From Legionella fallonii LLAP-10 (GTDB lineage: Bacteria; Pseudomonadota; Gammaproteobacteria; Legionellales; Legionellaceae), in assembly GCF_000953135.1 (NCBI RefSeq), contig NZ_LN614827.1, forward strand, positions 3,953,501 to 4,017,500: a stretch of DNA of 64,000 bases. The letters are read 5' to 3'. The position numbers and the translations under genes were made by a program. Below the pieces are notes generated by a model that did not search any database, was not told the DNA's origin, and was given only the letters and a program-made list of their open reading frames with translations. Positions 28,078 through 37,548 of this stretch are shown here, piece after piece. Position 1 is the first letter of the stretch; each line of letters opens with the position of its first letter.

Positions 28078-28409
28078 GTTAGACAAAGTTCCGTAGTATA
28101 ACAAGTGAGCCAAACTTAAAGAGTTTTGTCCTAAGGAGCATTATCATTTCCTTTTTTGTGACTGTTTCTGTGAGACAAAATGACAACAACCCTTATTCGT
28201 ATTGATTTTTAAATACATCCTAAGCAATTCATTGAGGCTCTTAGAATTGGTTACTGCGTAGCAATCAGGCAAAAGCCGCGATGAAGCAAGGCCACTATTG
28301 CTCTAATTGGGCCGCAAATATAGCACTATTGTTCTTATTAAGGCAAGTCAGCCTAATCCATCCCGAGAATAAAACCAAAGATGCCAGAAAAGAACGGCTG
28401 ACTTATGTT
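28078..28409. other. 332-bp gap with no gene seen
   Basis: Between the VUT-like gene and the 28410 gene. It contains the possible TTG start of the former and A/T-rich sequence. No convincing open frame, RNA gene or strong inverted repeat was seen. Confidence 0.5.
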
Positions 28410-30506
28410 TTATAAAGTATGTTCCGTTACTGTTACATCATGAAAATTTGTGTCATTGTCCTGAACGCGCTGTCCCCTTCGCCTCGTCGTCAGCAGATCT
28501 TCGGGATCATACATAGATACAGTTTTTTCTTCATCATTCTGCGCCGCTTCGCTGATTTTAGAGCCCCCTCTGCGTTTCCTCGTTGTAAACAAACTTTCAG
28601 GATTAGATATAGACAAAGTAGGAACCGTCCTTTGTTCATCGTCATGCTTGGTTCCGCTAGTTTTAGAGACCCCTTCACGTTTTCTTGTGGTAAGCAAACT
28701 CTGAGGACTAATTGGAGAGGAGGTAGACTGCTTTCGTGTTGGTACCAAATCATTGGCGGAAATCACTGGCTTAAGTTTTCGTTCAGATATTAGCGTTTTT
28801 GCAGGAACTACTGGTGAAGAATCACTTATTACCGAAGGCAGCTCGATTTTTTTTATCCCCCCTGATAATGCTAACCGCGATCTATCTGCTAATTTTACTT
28901 CAAATTTCACATCATGGCGCTCAAACCAAGCTTTCAATGCGTTAGCCAAATCCCAAAAATCCTTTTCCTGGGTTAACATTAATACAGTGCGAGTCACGCC
29001 TTTAGCTACGCCAAATTTCCAATACAGTACCGCAGCAACACTTTTGGGAGCCCATGCCAATGTGGCAGCAGCATTACTTTTGCCATAGGTTTTCATAGCA
29101 TCAATGGCGCCAATCCACCCTTCCCGTAAAGCAGACCAATGACGAAAAATGATATCATCGTTAATCAAACCATCAACACTACGAAACATCGGCGGTAATG
29201 CCAAAAACTTAAGCGTGCCAATTGGGTCATTGACTACCCCTTCAAATCGCTGAAGAGATGAGGGCAATTTCCACGGCTCCTTAGGTTGCACCGTTAACGC
29301 TTGAGATTTGGTTGGCAGCACAACCAAATCACGACTAGCAACCAATGGAACAACTGGCTCAGTGACAGGACTTGAATCCTCTTTCTTTAGATCACTCCTT
29401 AATGCCGCTGTCATGAATTGTAGTGCCGAAGACAGCGGAATTAACGGTGGAACATCTTTAGGGCGTTTAAAATCAATGGGTATTCTTTTTATCAATCCAG
29501 CAAAAATAACATTCGAGATAAAACGACATATCCATTCATAAGTATTTAAAGGATCTGGCCAAATTGTCGCGTCCTCAGGTTTGACCGAAGGTATATTCAT
29601 ATGCGCTGCAGTATTGACGTGCAACAGAAGCAATACTTGCTTTAAAATTCTATGGTATAAAAATGGAGGTAAGCCAACCGTGTGCTCAAACAACAAGTCC
29701 ATCAAGACACAAGAGAGCTCATAACTTAAACCTAAAGCCAATACGGATTCTTGCTTCATTGCTTTGTCATTTTCAGGGCGCTCTGGAGTGACTAGTCGAG
29801 TTATATAACGGCCATTACTAAGAACTCTTATGAACAAGGCTGCCTTGGGACCAATACCGGGTATGAAACTAACGCCCCAAGCGAGTCCGTCATTTGCAGC
29901 TAATATTATTGGCTCTCGTGCTATCCCGTTTAACTGCTCCCCTATACCTTCATCAGAGGAAGGTGTAGGTATTGATTCCTTATTGGAATTAGATGTAAGT
30001 GCTATTTCCTTATTAGAATTAAAGGCAGGAGGACCATAGACAGCTAAAGCAAGCATGCGAACAGACGCTTGGCTTCCTTGCCGCCAAGTATATGCCGTTA
30101 CTCCATAGTTAACTAATGTCAAGCTAGATAAAAAAAGCGTATAAGGAGCCAGCCAAGGTGCATCATCGGGATATCCTTCACGAAAATAATTCTGCACCCC
30201 ATTATTAATTGCATTAAGTGTTACCATTGGTAACACATCATAAGTCACCAAGTGAGCAACTTCATTTACAATTTGTCGAGCACTTTCATTATTAACCAAG
30301 GTCGGGATGGCTTTTTGTAACGCCTTAATTTGGTCTATGCCCTCGAAAAAAGTATTAAATCCATACTTAAATACCGCCACACCAGCTTTTTTTACTGAGG
30401 TATTATTCCAAAGCCATTTAGCACTGCTAGTTGCCCCATTAGCTAAAGTCCCCAATCCTTGATATACAAATTTAGCGCCATCTACGACTGAACTCCACCA
30501 GCCCAT
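28410..30506 (-). CDS. Large orphan protein, effector candidate with C-terminal TTRKR repeats
   Basis: The 698-residue protein is of unrecognised family. The first 430 residues include small-residue-rich hydrophobic stretches (LGTLANGATSSAKWLW; LAWGVSFIPGIGPKAALFIR) and aromatic segments suggesting membrane interaction. The C-terminal region is polar and contains degenerate repeats at 600-634, 635-666 and 667-677, each with a (P)-x-(S/D)-L-(L/F)-TTRKR core; a weaker copy (NDLVPTRK) precedes them. The start at 30506 (MGWWSSVVDG) has AAGGAGAG eight bases upstream; a longer frame starting at 30590 lacks a site. Size, lack of operon and tail composition fit a Dot/Icm substrate, but this is inference. 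Confidence 0.72.
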   Translation of the reverse strand: MGWWSSVVDGAKFVYQGLGTLANGATSSAKWLWNNTSVKKAGVAVFKYGFNTFFEGIDQIKALQKAIPTLVNNESARQIVNEVAHLVTYDVLPMVTLNAINNGVQNYFREGYPDDAPWLAPYTLFLSSLTLVNYGVTAYTWRQGSQASVRMLALAVYGPPAFNSNKEIALTSNSNKESIPTPSSDEGIGEQLNGIAREPIILAANDGLAWGVSFIPGIGPKAALFIRVLSNGRYITRLVTPERPENDKAMKQESVLALGLSYELSCVLMDLLFEHTVGLPPFLYHRILKQVLLLLHVNTAAHMNIPSVKPEDATIWPDPLNTYEWICRFISNVIFAGLIKRIPIDFKRPKDVPPLIPLSSALQFMTAALRSDLKKEDSSPVTEPVVPLVASRDLVVLPTKSQALTVQPKEPWKLPSSLQRFEGVVNDPIGTLKFLALPPMFRSVDGLINDDIIFRHWSALREGWIGAIDAMKTYGKSNAAATLAWAPKSVAAVLYWKFGVAKGVTRTVLMLTQEKDFWDLANALKAWFERHDVKFEVKLADRSRLALSGGIKKIELPSVISDSSPVVPAKTLISERKLKPVISANDLVPTRKQSTSSPISPQSLLTTRKREGVSKTSGTKHDDEQRTVPTLSISNPESLFTTRKRRGGSKISEAAQNDEEKTVSMYDPEDLLTTRRRGQRVQDNDTNFHDVTVTEHTL
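28476..28709 (-). repeat. Degenerate 32-35 residue repeats coding for TTRKR motifs
   Basis: Three consecutive units in the 28410 gene: SPQSLLTTRKREG, NPESLFTTRKRRG and DPEDLLTTRRRGQ, with similar acidic spacers (KHDDEQRTV and QNDEEKTV). Protein-level similarity is clear; DNA identity is moderate. Confidence 0.75.
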
Positions 30507-30621
30507 ATTGCTCTCCTTAGCGGCAGTATAAATTTCATTGTATGAGTAAAGAAAAAGAAATACTAGTCTTTTAAACAGAGTGCTTATCATCCAAACTAGA
30601 CTATTTTTAAACTTACTGAGG

Positions 30622-30753
30622 CAGCCGACTTTGGCCTTTTCCGAATTGCCGACGAAAGTCGGCCCCCATCAGTCTTTCAACAGCATATGGATACCGGCTT
30701 TTGCCGCTAATTAGTATAAAAATAATTTCCTGAAAATGGCCAAAGTCGACTGA
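30622..30753. repeat. About 130-bp palindromic element downstream of nth
   Basis: The left arm around CAGCCGACTTTGGCC (30622-30636) pairs with GGCCAAAGTCGACTG (30738-30752), 14 of 15 positions, with weaker pairing continuing into both flanks. Inside lies a second perfect hairpin GCCGAC-GAAA-GTCGGC (30648-30663). It contains no open frame and no U-tract, so it looks more like an interspersed palindromic repeat than a simple terminator. The rest of the 279-bp gap (30507-30785) holds nothing else that I recognise. Confidence 0.6.
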
Positions 30754-30785
30754 AGTAAGAAGAGAATGAAGAAGAGTTTAAGTTA

Positions 30786-31424
30786 TCAAGTCAAATTTTT
30801 ATCTTTAAATTGACATAAATCGTTTATCAGACAAGTACTGCAATGCGGCTTGCGCGCGGTACACACATAACGGCCATGAAGAATTAACCAATGATGAGCA
30901 TCTTGCAAAAATTCTGGCTCTATATTTTTTAATAATTCTAACTCTACGGCTAAAGGCGTCTTACCCTTAGCCAAGCCAATCCTATTAGCTACTCTGAAAA
31001 TATGAGTATCCACAGCCATTGTTGGTTGGCCAAATGCTGTATTCAACACTACATTGGCTGTTTTACGACCAACTCCGGGCAAAGACTCTAAAGATTCACG
31101 GCTATTAGGCACTTGTCCTTTATACTTCGTTATCAATAAATCACAGGTTTTAATGATGTTCTGCGCTTTGCTATTATATAGGCCTATAGATTTAATATAT
31201 TCTTTTAATTGCTCCACCCCTAAATCGACAAAGGCTTGAGGGGTATTGGCTACTAAAAATAATTTTTCCGTCGCCTTATTCACACTCACATCAGTAGCTT
31301 GAGCCGATAGGATTACGGCAATAAGCAATTCAAAAGGTGAGTTGTAATGTAGTTCCGTTGTTGGATGAGGATTTTCCTGACGAAAACGGGCAAAAACTTC
31401 ATGTCGTTGCGTCTTATTCATCAT
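30786..31424 (-). CDS. nth: Endonuclease III
   Basis: Base-excision repair glycosylase/AP lyase acting on oxidised pyrimidines. HhH motif [17 protein letters not shown] with catalytic Lys121, Asp139 in VDTHIFRV, and the C-terminal 4Fe-4S cysteines C188, C195, C198 and C204 (C-x6-C-x2-C-x5-C). If the second of two adjacent ATGs is used, the length (211) and numbering equal E. coli Nth. It overlaps the rnfB stop, so the two are coupled. Confidence 0.96.
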   Translation of the reverse strand: MMNKTQRHEVFARFRQENPHPTTELHYNSPFELLIAVILSAQATDVSVNKATEKLFLVANTPQAFVDLGVEQLKEYIKSIGLYNSKAQNIIKTCDLLITKYKGQVPNSRESLESLPGVGRKTANVVLNTAFGQPTMAVDTHIFRVANRIGLAKGKTPLAVELELLKNIEPEFLQDAHHWLILHGRYVCTARKPHCSTCLINDLCQFKDKNLT

Positions 31425-32029
31425 GTCTTCTTAGCCTTTACCCGAGCAAGAGCTTGTTGTATATAGTCTTGCTTAGCTTGGATATCCTGAACTCGATCTG
31501 CTTCTTGCTCAACCAATTGCCGTTTTTCACGGTAATTTTGTTGCTTTTCATGCTCATCCCGTAAAGCTCTCGTTTGCTTGGCATTAAATCGTTGCCGCGC
31601 TAAATCACGATCATATTCCTCTGCCGGCAAAGACACCATGTCAATACAATCCACCGGACAAGGAGCAACACATAAACCACAGCCCGTACATTCATGAGCA
31701 ATAACGGCATGCATTAACTTACCACTACCAATAATTGCATCGACTGGACAGGCTTTAATGCACTTAGTACAGCCGATACACTCTGCTTCACGAATAATGG
31801 CTACTGAAGGCGAGCGAGTCTTTTCTTTAACTTCTTGCATATACGGCGTTGCATCAAGATGCAACAACGTGGCTAAAGATTGAAGTGTAGCAACGCCTCC
31901 TGGAGGACATTTATTAATAGAAGCGCTCCCTTGAGCCAAAGCTTCAGCATAAGGCAAACAACCCGAGTAACCACATTCGCCGCACTGTGTTTGCGGCAAA
32001 AGTGCGTCTATTTCTTTAACAGAAGCCAT
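31421..32029 (-). CDS. rnfB: RnfB-like ferredoxin protein without membrane anchor
   Basis: The 202-residue iron-sulfur protein has an N-terminal four-Cys cluster motif ([15 protein letters not shown] ... NKCPPGG) and two bacterial-type 4Fe-4S ferredoxin motifs ([14 protein letters not shown] and [14 protein letters not shown]). A long charged helical tail follows. The domain order matches RnfB/RsxB, but the usual N-terminal membrane helix is missing, and no rnfA, C, D, G or E gene lies nearby. The rnfB-nth adjacency recalls E. coli, where nth follows the rsx operon. It may feed electrons to a partner encoded elsewhere. Confidence 0.86.
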   Translation of the reverse strand: MASVKEIDALLPQTQCGECGYSGCLPYAEALAQGSASINKCPPGGVATLQSLATLLHLDATPYMQEVKEKTRSPSVAIIREAECIGCTKCIKACPVDAIIGSGKLMHAVIAHECTGCGLCVAPCPVDCIDMVSLPAEEYDRDLARQRFNAKQTRALRDEHEKQQNYREKRQLVEQEADRVQDIQAKQDYIQQALARVKAKKT

Positions 32030-34041
32030 TATTTCACCTTCATGCCAGGCAGTGCTCCTGCATCAGGTTGTAGTAAATAAATTCCCTTCCCGTCGCCAGC
32101 CGCTAATACCATTCCTTCAGAAACACCAAAACGCATAGTTCGTGGAGCTAAATTGGCTACCATTACAGTCAATCGTCCTATCAAATTTTCTGGGGCATAA
32201 GCACTTTTAATTCCCGCAAAAACTTGTTTTTGGCTGTCACCTAAATCAAGACGTAAACGTAATAATTTATCGGCTCCTTCTACAGGTTCAGCAGCAACAA
32301 TTTTGGCAATACGTAAATCAACTTTGGCAAAATCATCAATACTAATAGTAGGCTCTTCAGATTGTGGCTTATTTGCGCTTGCATTAGCAGTCGCTACCGA
32401 CTCCTTGTTTTGTGCAAACATGGCCTCAATTTTCTCTTTCTCAACCCTAACCATTAAAGGTTGAAAATCATGAATTTCATGATTCAATAAAGGCGTATCT
32501 ATAGAGTTCCATGATAAAGGTTCACAATTTAAGAACCCTTCAGCAGCTTTGGCCATAATAGGCAGTACTGGTTTCAAATAAGTAATTAAAATACGAAACA
32601 GATTGATTCCCATAGTACAAATGGCATGTACCTCAGATAAGCGCTCCTCTTGTTTAGCTAGAACCCAAGGTTTATTCGCATCTATGTACTGGTTGACTTT
32701 ATCAGCACAATCCATAATTTGACGAATGGCGCGTGCATAATCTCGCCCAACCAAAGCTTCAATTATTGCCCCTCGAACGTTAACTAAGTCAGCATATAGC
32801 TGCGGCTCACTTAAAGAGCTACTCAAACGATTAGCAAAACGCTTATTAATGAATCCTGCACATCTGCTCGCTATATTAACCACTTTGCCAACGAGATCCG
32901 CATTAACCCTATTCGTAAAGTCATCAAAATTTAAATCTAAATCATCGACACGGCCATTTAATTTGGCAGCAAAATAGTAGCGTAAATACTCAGGATTTAA
33001 GTGATTCAAATAGGTGCGTGCTTCAAGAAAAGTACCACGGGACTTAGACATTTTTTGCCCGTCAATGGTTAAAAAACCATGGGTATATACTGCGGTTGGC
33101 ATTCTATGGCCACTAGCAGCAAGCATTGCCGGCCAAAACAAGGCATGAAAATAAACAATATCCTTACCAACAAAATGATACAACTCCGTCTTGGAATCTT
33201 TGTTCCAAAACTCGTCAAAAGAAACGCCTTGTTCATCACAATACTTTTTAAAGCTGGCCATATAGCCTATAGGAGCATCCAACCACACATAGAAGAATTT
33301 ATCTGTTGTTCCTGGAATAGGGAAACCAAAATAAGGCGCATCCCGAGAAATATCCCATTGTTTTAAGCCTGCCTCGAACCACTCACTCAGTTTATTCGCT
33401 ACCTCTATTTGTAAATGGCCATGGCTAGTCCACTCTTTTAATAACTGTTCATAACGAGGTAAATCAAAGAAATAGTGCTCTGAATCTTTTTCTATTGGTT
33501 TAGCCCCAGAAATTGCAGATACCGCATCAATAAGGTCGGTAGGCGAATAAGTTGCGCCGCAAACCTCACAATTATCACCATACTGATCTACAGCTCCACA
33601 CTTAGGGCAGGTACCTTTGACATAGCGATCGGGCAAGAACATTTGTTTTACAGGATCAAACGCTTGGCGTATTGTTTTTTTTATAATATTACCACCAGCC
33701 TGCAGTTGCTCATAAATCGCTGAAGCTAGAGCCTGATTTTCTGGCGAGTGAGTAGTATGATAGCAATCATAATTGATGGCAAAAGCAGCAAAATCACGTT
33801 CATGACTTAATTTAATTTCAGCCGTTAATGCTTCAGGAGTAATACCCAACTGCTCGGCCTTAAGCATGATGGGAGTTCCATGAGCATCATCACCACAGAC
33901 ACTAATGCATTGAATACCCAACATTTTATGAGTGCGTACCCAAATATCCGTTTGAATATGCTCTACCAAATGCCCAAGATGTAAATGACCATTAGCGTAA
34001 GGAAGCGCGCTGGTCACCAGCATTTTTCGTTCTGTTGTCAT
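32029..34041 (-). CDS. metG: Methionyl-tRNA synthetase
   Basis: The 670-residue class I synthetase has the HIGH motif as HLGH at 21-24, a zinc knuckle [17 protein letters not shown] (145-161), KMSKS at 330-334, an anticodon-binding helical domain, and a C-terminal EMAP-like tRNA-binding domain ([20 protein letters not shown]) that mediates dimerisation. Length matches the E. coli enzyme (677). Its stop shares one base with the rnfB start (TAATG). Confidence 0.97.
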   Translation of the reverse strand: MTTERKMLVTSALPYANGHLHLGHLVEHIQTDIWVRTHKMLGIQCISVCGDDAHGTPIMLKAEQLGITPEALTAEIKLSHERDFAAFAINYDCYHTTHSPENQALASAIYEQLQAGGNIIKKTIRQAFDPVKQMFLPDRYVKGTCPKCGAVDQYGDNCEVCGATYSPTDLIDAVSAISGAKPIEKDSEHYFFDLPRYEQLLKEWTSHGHLQIEVANKLSEWFEAGLKQWDISRDAPYFGFPIPGTTDKFFYVWLDAPIGYMASFKKYCDEQGVSFDEFWNKDSKTELYHFVGKDIVYFHALFWPAMLAASGHRMPTAVYTHGFLTIDGQKMSKSRGTFLEARTYLNHLNPEYLRYYFAAKLNGRVDDLDLNFDDFTNRVNADLVGKVVNIASRCAGFINKRFANRLSSSLSEPQLYADLVNVRGAIIEALVGRDYARAIRQIMDCADKVNQYIDANKPWVLAKQEERLSEVHAICTMGINLFRILITYLKPVLPIMAKAAEGFLNCEPLSWNSIDTPLLNHEIHDFQPLMVRVEKEKIEAMFAQNKESVATANASANKPQSEEPTISIDDFAKVDLRIAKIVAAEPVEGADKLLRLRLDLGDSQKQVFAGIKSAYAPENLIGRLTVMVANLAPRTMRFGVSEGMVLAAGDGKGIYLLQPDAGALPGMKVK

Positions 34042-34258
34042 GAATATAGAATACCTCGAGGAGAAAATGAATAATTATAACGCAAAGCGCCCCTCATAGA
34101 AAGCAACGGCCAGTGTCTCGACTAGTGATAAAATGCTCGATGCGATAGGTTAGGCCTTGCTCCAACAACCTACAATTGACTTAATTATCCAAGTAAATTT
34201 TTGTTATTACCCATAATTTGCTAATATCAACTTAACTTTTCGTTATATGTGATACTCC

Positions 34259-34828
34259 ATGACCCCAAATCCACGTCTTATTGTAGGTATCAGTGGCTCT
34301 TCCGGAATTATCTACGGAATAAGATTGCTTGAGGTTCTACAACAATTAAATATTGAAACCCACTTGGTTGTTAGTAAGGCAGGACAATTAACAAGAGCTC
34401 ATGAAACCGATTATAGTGCAGCACAGCTTAAAACTTTGGCTAGCGTCTATCACCCGTGTATGGACATTACTGCTAGTATTGCCAGTGGCTCATTCAAAAC
34501 CATGGGTATGATTATAGCTCCTTGCTCTATGAAAACTTTGGGCGAAATAGCTCATGGAATTAGTAGTACCTTACTGACACGAGCCGCAGATGTCGTTTTG
34601 AAAGAGCGCCGAAAACTAGTCCTTCTTCCTAGGGAAGCTCCTTTGCATTTAGGACATTTAAATAATATGGTTGCTATTAGCCAAATGGGGGGCATTATTT
34701 ATCCGCCAGTACCCGCTTTTTATAATAAGCCACAAAACATCGATGATTTAATTAATGAGACCGTTGGAAGAGTTTTAGATTTATTTGATATAGATAGTGG
34801 TTTGGTAAAACGCTGGGGTGAACAATAA
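34259..34828 (+). CDS. ubiX: Flavin prenyltransferase UbiX
   Basis: Makes the prenylated FMN cofactor used by the UbiD decarboxylase in ubiquinone synthesis. The 189 residues begin with the flavin-binding GISGSSGIIYGIRLLEVL, and contain MGMIIAPCSMKTLGEIAHG and VLLPREAPLHLGHLNNM, all typical of the UbiX/Pad1 family. It is monocistronic, closed by a strong terminator. ubiE and ubiJ lie further on in the window. Confidence 0.95.
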   Translation: MTPNPRLIVGISGSSGIIYGIRLLEVLQQLNIETHLVVSKAGQLTRAHETDYSAAQLKTLASVYHPCMDITASIASGSFKTMGMIIAPCSMKTLGEIAHGISSTLLTRAADVVLKERRKLVLLPREAPLHLGHLNNMVAISQMGGIIYPPVPAFYNKPQNIDDLINETVGRVLDLFDIDSGLVKRWGEQ

Positions 34829-34860
34829 AAAACGCGACCTAAGCCGCGTTTTTTATTGTT
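34821..34860 (+). terminator. Strong intrinsic terminator after ubiX
   Basis: Perfect 16-bp stem: 34821-34836 pairs with 34845-34860 (CGCGTTTTTTATTGTT), loop ACCTAAGC. It has a GC-rich top and a T-tract on one strand and an A-tract on the other, so it can serve both ubiX and the convergent gene at 34885. Confidence 0.88.
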
Positions 34861-34884
34861 GCCGTAGCAATTATAGTAATTGCA

Positions 34885-35652
34885 TTACACCATTACTGGC
34901 TTAGACATTTGTTCAACTGTCTGCTCAACTGTCTGCTCAACAACTTGCTCACCTTTTGGTTTTCCGAACATTTTAACTCCTGTTACTGGAGCGGTGTCAT
35001 CCTTTTTCTCTTCTTTTTGAACTTGAGTAAATGGAGTTGGAGTTCCAAGTTTTTCTGCCATTTTTTTAGCAGAACTATTTGTTGCTTCGTTTTCTTTTGT
35101 GTCTTCGTTTTCTTTTGTTTCTTCGTTCCCAAGATCAAACTGCTTTCCTTTATTTTCGTCTGGGTTAGTTTTAGTGCAACAGCTTTTGATCCAGTTAATA
35201 GTATTAACAACAGCAGCAATAGCATAAGTAGCAACGCTAGTGACAGCGAAAGTAAGAGCAGCGATAGCGCCAATTTGAGCAGCAGCTTCAGTGCCAACGA
35301 TAGCAGCGATTGACAAACCATAGATGCTGAAAGTAGCGACAGCAGTTAAAGCAGCAGGCCATAAGAATACAGTTAGAGCAGCGGCGCCAGAAAGAACTAA
35401 AGAAGCCCAGAATGCAGCAGCAATAGCTGTTTGATGGTTGTATATGAAATTAGAAATGCCTCGTGCAATATACATCACAGATTCAAAAACAAAACCTAGT
35501 AAACCAGGATTAGTATTTGATGCTTCCTTAGAAGCCTCTTTAATACTACCATCATCTTTACGCTTGTAAGAACCAAGTACTAAATCCGTAATAGTACTAA
35601 ACGCTCTTGCAGGTAAATAGAAAAAACCTGTAAAAAAGTCTTTAGCTGTCAT
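34885..35652 (-). CDS. Orphan membrane protein with acidic tail, possible effector
   Basis: The 255-residue protein is of unknown family. It has two to three Ala-rich hydrophobic segments between about 70 and 160 (AIAAAFWASLVLSGAAALTV; IGAIAALTFAVTSVATYAIA), then a polar tail with Asn/Glu/Lys runs (GNEETKENEDTKENEAT) and a short tandem (V)EQT near the end. There is no classical signal peptide. Composition resembles Dot/Icm substrates with a membrane hairpin and Glu-rich C-terminus. TTGGAG is eight bases before the ATG at 35652. Opposite-strand frames here are compositional artefacts. Confidence 0.7.
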   Translation of the reverse strand: MTAKDFFTGFFYLPARAFSTITDLVLGSYKRKDDGSIKEASKEASNTNPGLLGFVFESVMYIARGISNFIYNHQTAIAAAFWASLVLSGAAALTVFLWPAALTAVATFSIYGLSIAAIVGTEAAAQIGAIAALTFAVTSVATYAIAAVVNTINWIKSCCTKTNPDENKGKQFDLGNEETKENEDTKENEATNSSAKKMAEKLGTPTPFTQVQKEEKKDDTAPVTGVKMFGKPKGEQVVEQTVEQTVEQMSKPVMV

Positions 35653-36011
35653 TGTTTTACTCCAAGGTTATAAATCGAGGCGCATTGTAGCAACGCCATT
35701 GCAAGATGTGAATCAAAAATGCGCAATATGTTGTAACAAAAGAGTAAAGTCATCGAGTTATTTGTAAAAAATATTACAAAAAACAAGCCTTTTTTGTACA
35801 AAAAACGAACTTTCTATTATAAATGTGACAAAATAGCCTAATTCAGAACATCGACCATTTATTTTTAAACATCGCCCCCCTCTTGACGACCCTATTTAAA
35901 TCCACGCAAGGAAAAAAATACAACGAACTGAACAAAATAGACCCATCGATAATGATGAGTGGAACACTTGATTAAAGAACTAATAGTCGCGATTGCCAAG
36001 AAGTCTATTCG
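35653..36011. other. 359-bp intergenic region
   Basis: Very A/T-rich and between two minus-strand orphan genes. It must hold the promoter of the 34885 gene; a plausible pair is TTGCGC then TGCAAT about 60 bp upstream of its start, but it is weak. No open frame or RNA gene was seen. Confidence 0.4.
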
Positions 36012-36584
36012 TTAAATAGTTCCGCAACGAGGAAAACTAATAAATGTGCTGTGCTCATCATCAACACCTGAGCGCAAAGAAGAGGAGGGAGAGGAATGAG
36101 AATAAGTCGAGCTACTGCGTAACTCCTCCTGCTCACAAGAGTTACTGGAGCTTATCTCTTCATAATCCTCATCAAACACCTCCTCCACATAATCTGAAGT
36201 AGTTCTTAAATGAGTCTGAAGATAAGAATAACTTTCATTCATGGGCTGCTCTTTTGGTGTTGTCGTTTCTTTAGCAAATAGACTCCATAGATGCCCCCCC
36301 ATAGAGACTAATTGATTTACTATCAAAGAACCTCCGATACCCACAGCAAAAGCAGCAGTTGTTGTAATTGCTCCTAAAACAAGCAACGCCAAGGGCAATT
36401 GTATCATTGGTAAAAAAGCCAATGGCGTCATCCCCCAAAAAGTTAAGGAAGCAAGATTCACTAAAAGAGAAGGAAAGAAAAAACAGGCTCCCGTAATGAG
36501 AAGCCCAATACCAATTGATATAAGCAAAAACAGCCCTACTAAGACTCTATTTTCATTATACCATTGCGTTAATAAATCCCACAT
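36012..36584 (-). CDS. Orphan membrane protein with acidic/Ser-rich tail, possible effector
   Basis: 190 residues with two long hydrophobic hairpins at about 15-50 and 52-95, then a polar tail starting near 105. The tail has an acidic block DYVEEVFDEDYEEISSSN and a Ser-rich run, consistent with an E-block-type Dot/Icm signal. Family unknown. AGGAG lies about ten bases before the ATG at 36584. It sits 27 bp downstream of queC on the same strand and may be co-transcribed with it. Confidence 0.68.
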   Translation of the reverse strand: MWDLLTQWYNENRVLVGLFLLISIGIGLLITGACFFFPSLLVNLASLTFWGMTPLAFLPMIQLPLALLVLGAITTTAAFAVGIGGSLIVNQLVSMGGHLWSLFAKETTTPKEQPMNESYSYLQTHLRTTSDYVEEVFDEDYEEISSSNSCEQEELRSSSTYSHSSPSSSLRSGVDDEHSTFISFPRCGTI

Positions 36585-36611
36585 GGCGGCAGCTCCTAGA
36601 CAAAAAGACGG

Positions 36612-37286
36612 CTATGCTTTCTGATATATCGTTGGATCATTAACATGCGCCGCAGCAAACCCTTGCCGTCGAAAAGTACAACTGTCACATTGACCACAGG
36701 CCTCTCCCGCATCATTCGCCTGATAACAGGAAACAGTTAAACTGTAGTTAACGCCTAATTTATTGCCTAACTCTATGGTTTTGGCTTTACTCAAATGTTG
36801 TAAAGGAGCATGGATAGAAAAACGATCGCCTTCTACTCCGGCTTTAGTTGCTAAATTAGCCAAGGTTTGGAATGCCTGAATAAACTCAGGTCTACAGTCA
36901 GGATAGTGCGAGTAATCTATTGAACTGACTCCTATAAAAATATCTCTCGCATTTATAGATTCGGCCAAACCTAAAGCCATAGATAAAAAAATGGTATTGC
37001 GTGCAGGCACATAGGTAACAGGAATCGCTTCACTTTCCTGATAATTAGGAACTTCAATCGTTGTATCAGTCAACGCAGAACCACCAAACAAATTTACATC
37101 AAGCTTGATTATTTTGTGCTCTATCCCCATATGCTGAGCAATTCTTGCTGCGGCAAGCAATTCAGCAGAGTGTCTTTGTCCATAAGAAAAGCTCAAGCCA
37201 TAGCAATGGAAGCCTTGAGATTTAGCAAGGGCCAAACAAGTGGTTGAATCTAACCCTCCGGAAAATAATACTACCGCTTTTTTCAT
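36612..37286 (-). CDS. queC: 7-cyano-7-deazaguanine synthase
   Basis: Converts 7-carboxy-7-deazaguanine to preQ0 in queuosine synthesis, using ATP and ammonia. 224 residues: PP-loop [15 protein letters not shown] near the N-terminus, [14 protein letters not shown], and the C-terminal zinc site [18 protein letters not shown] start at 37286 ([11 protein letters not shown]), preceded by AGGCGAGA; a longer frame begins upstream but adds an unrelated extension. Partner genes queD, queE and queF are not adjacent. Confidence 0.95.
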   Translation of the reverse strand: MKKAVVLFSGGLDSTTCLALAKSQGFHCYGLSFSYGQRHSAELLAAARIAQHMGIEHKIIKLDVNLFGGSALTDTTIEVPNYQESEAIPVTYVPARNTIFLSMALGLAESINARDIFIGVSSIDYSHYPDCRPEFIQAFQTLANLATKAGVEGDRFSIHAPLQHLSKAKTIELGNKLGVNYSLTVSCYQANDAGEACGQCDSCTFRRQGFAAAHVNDPTIYQKA

Positions 37287-37548
37287 TTTATCTCGCCTCA
37301 ATAGTCTCTCATCAAATAATGCTCTAGAACCTGGAAAAATGATTAAGTCCTCCTGCGTCACAACGATAAGCAGATCGCGCTACAAATAACTCGACTCAAG
37401 ACCGCTCATCACGCCTTGCAAAATTGGGCTATTGGTTGCCCGACTTACAAACTCGGCTCCATTTTCCATGGGTAATAATTTTGAGCATTGCTTGCTTATG
37501 AATAATCCTGTTAAAATGCCAAGCAATTATGCCACAACTTGGGATGTC

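Noticed and set aside
28419-29088. Plus-strand frames opposite the 28410 gene
   Set aside because: They mirror the repetitive C-terminal coding region of a gene with a good start site on the other strand.
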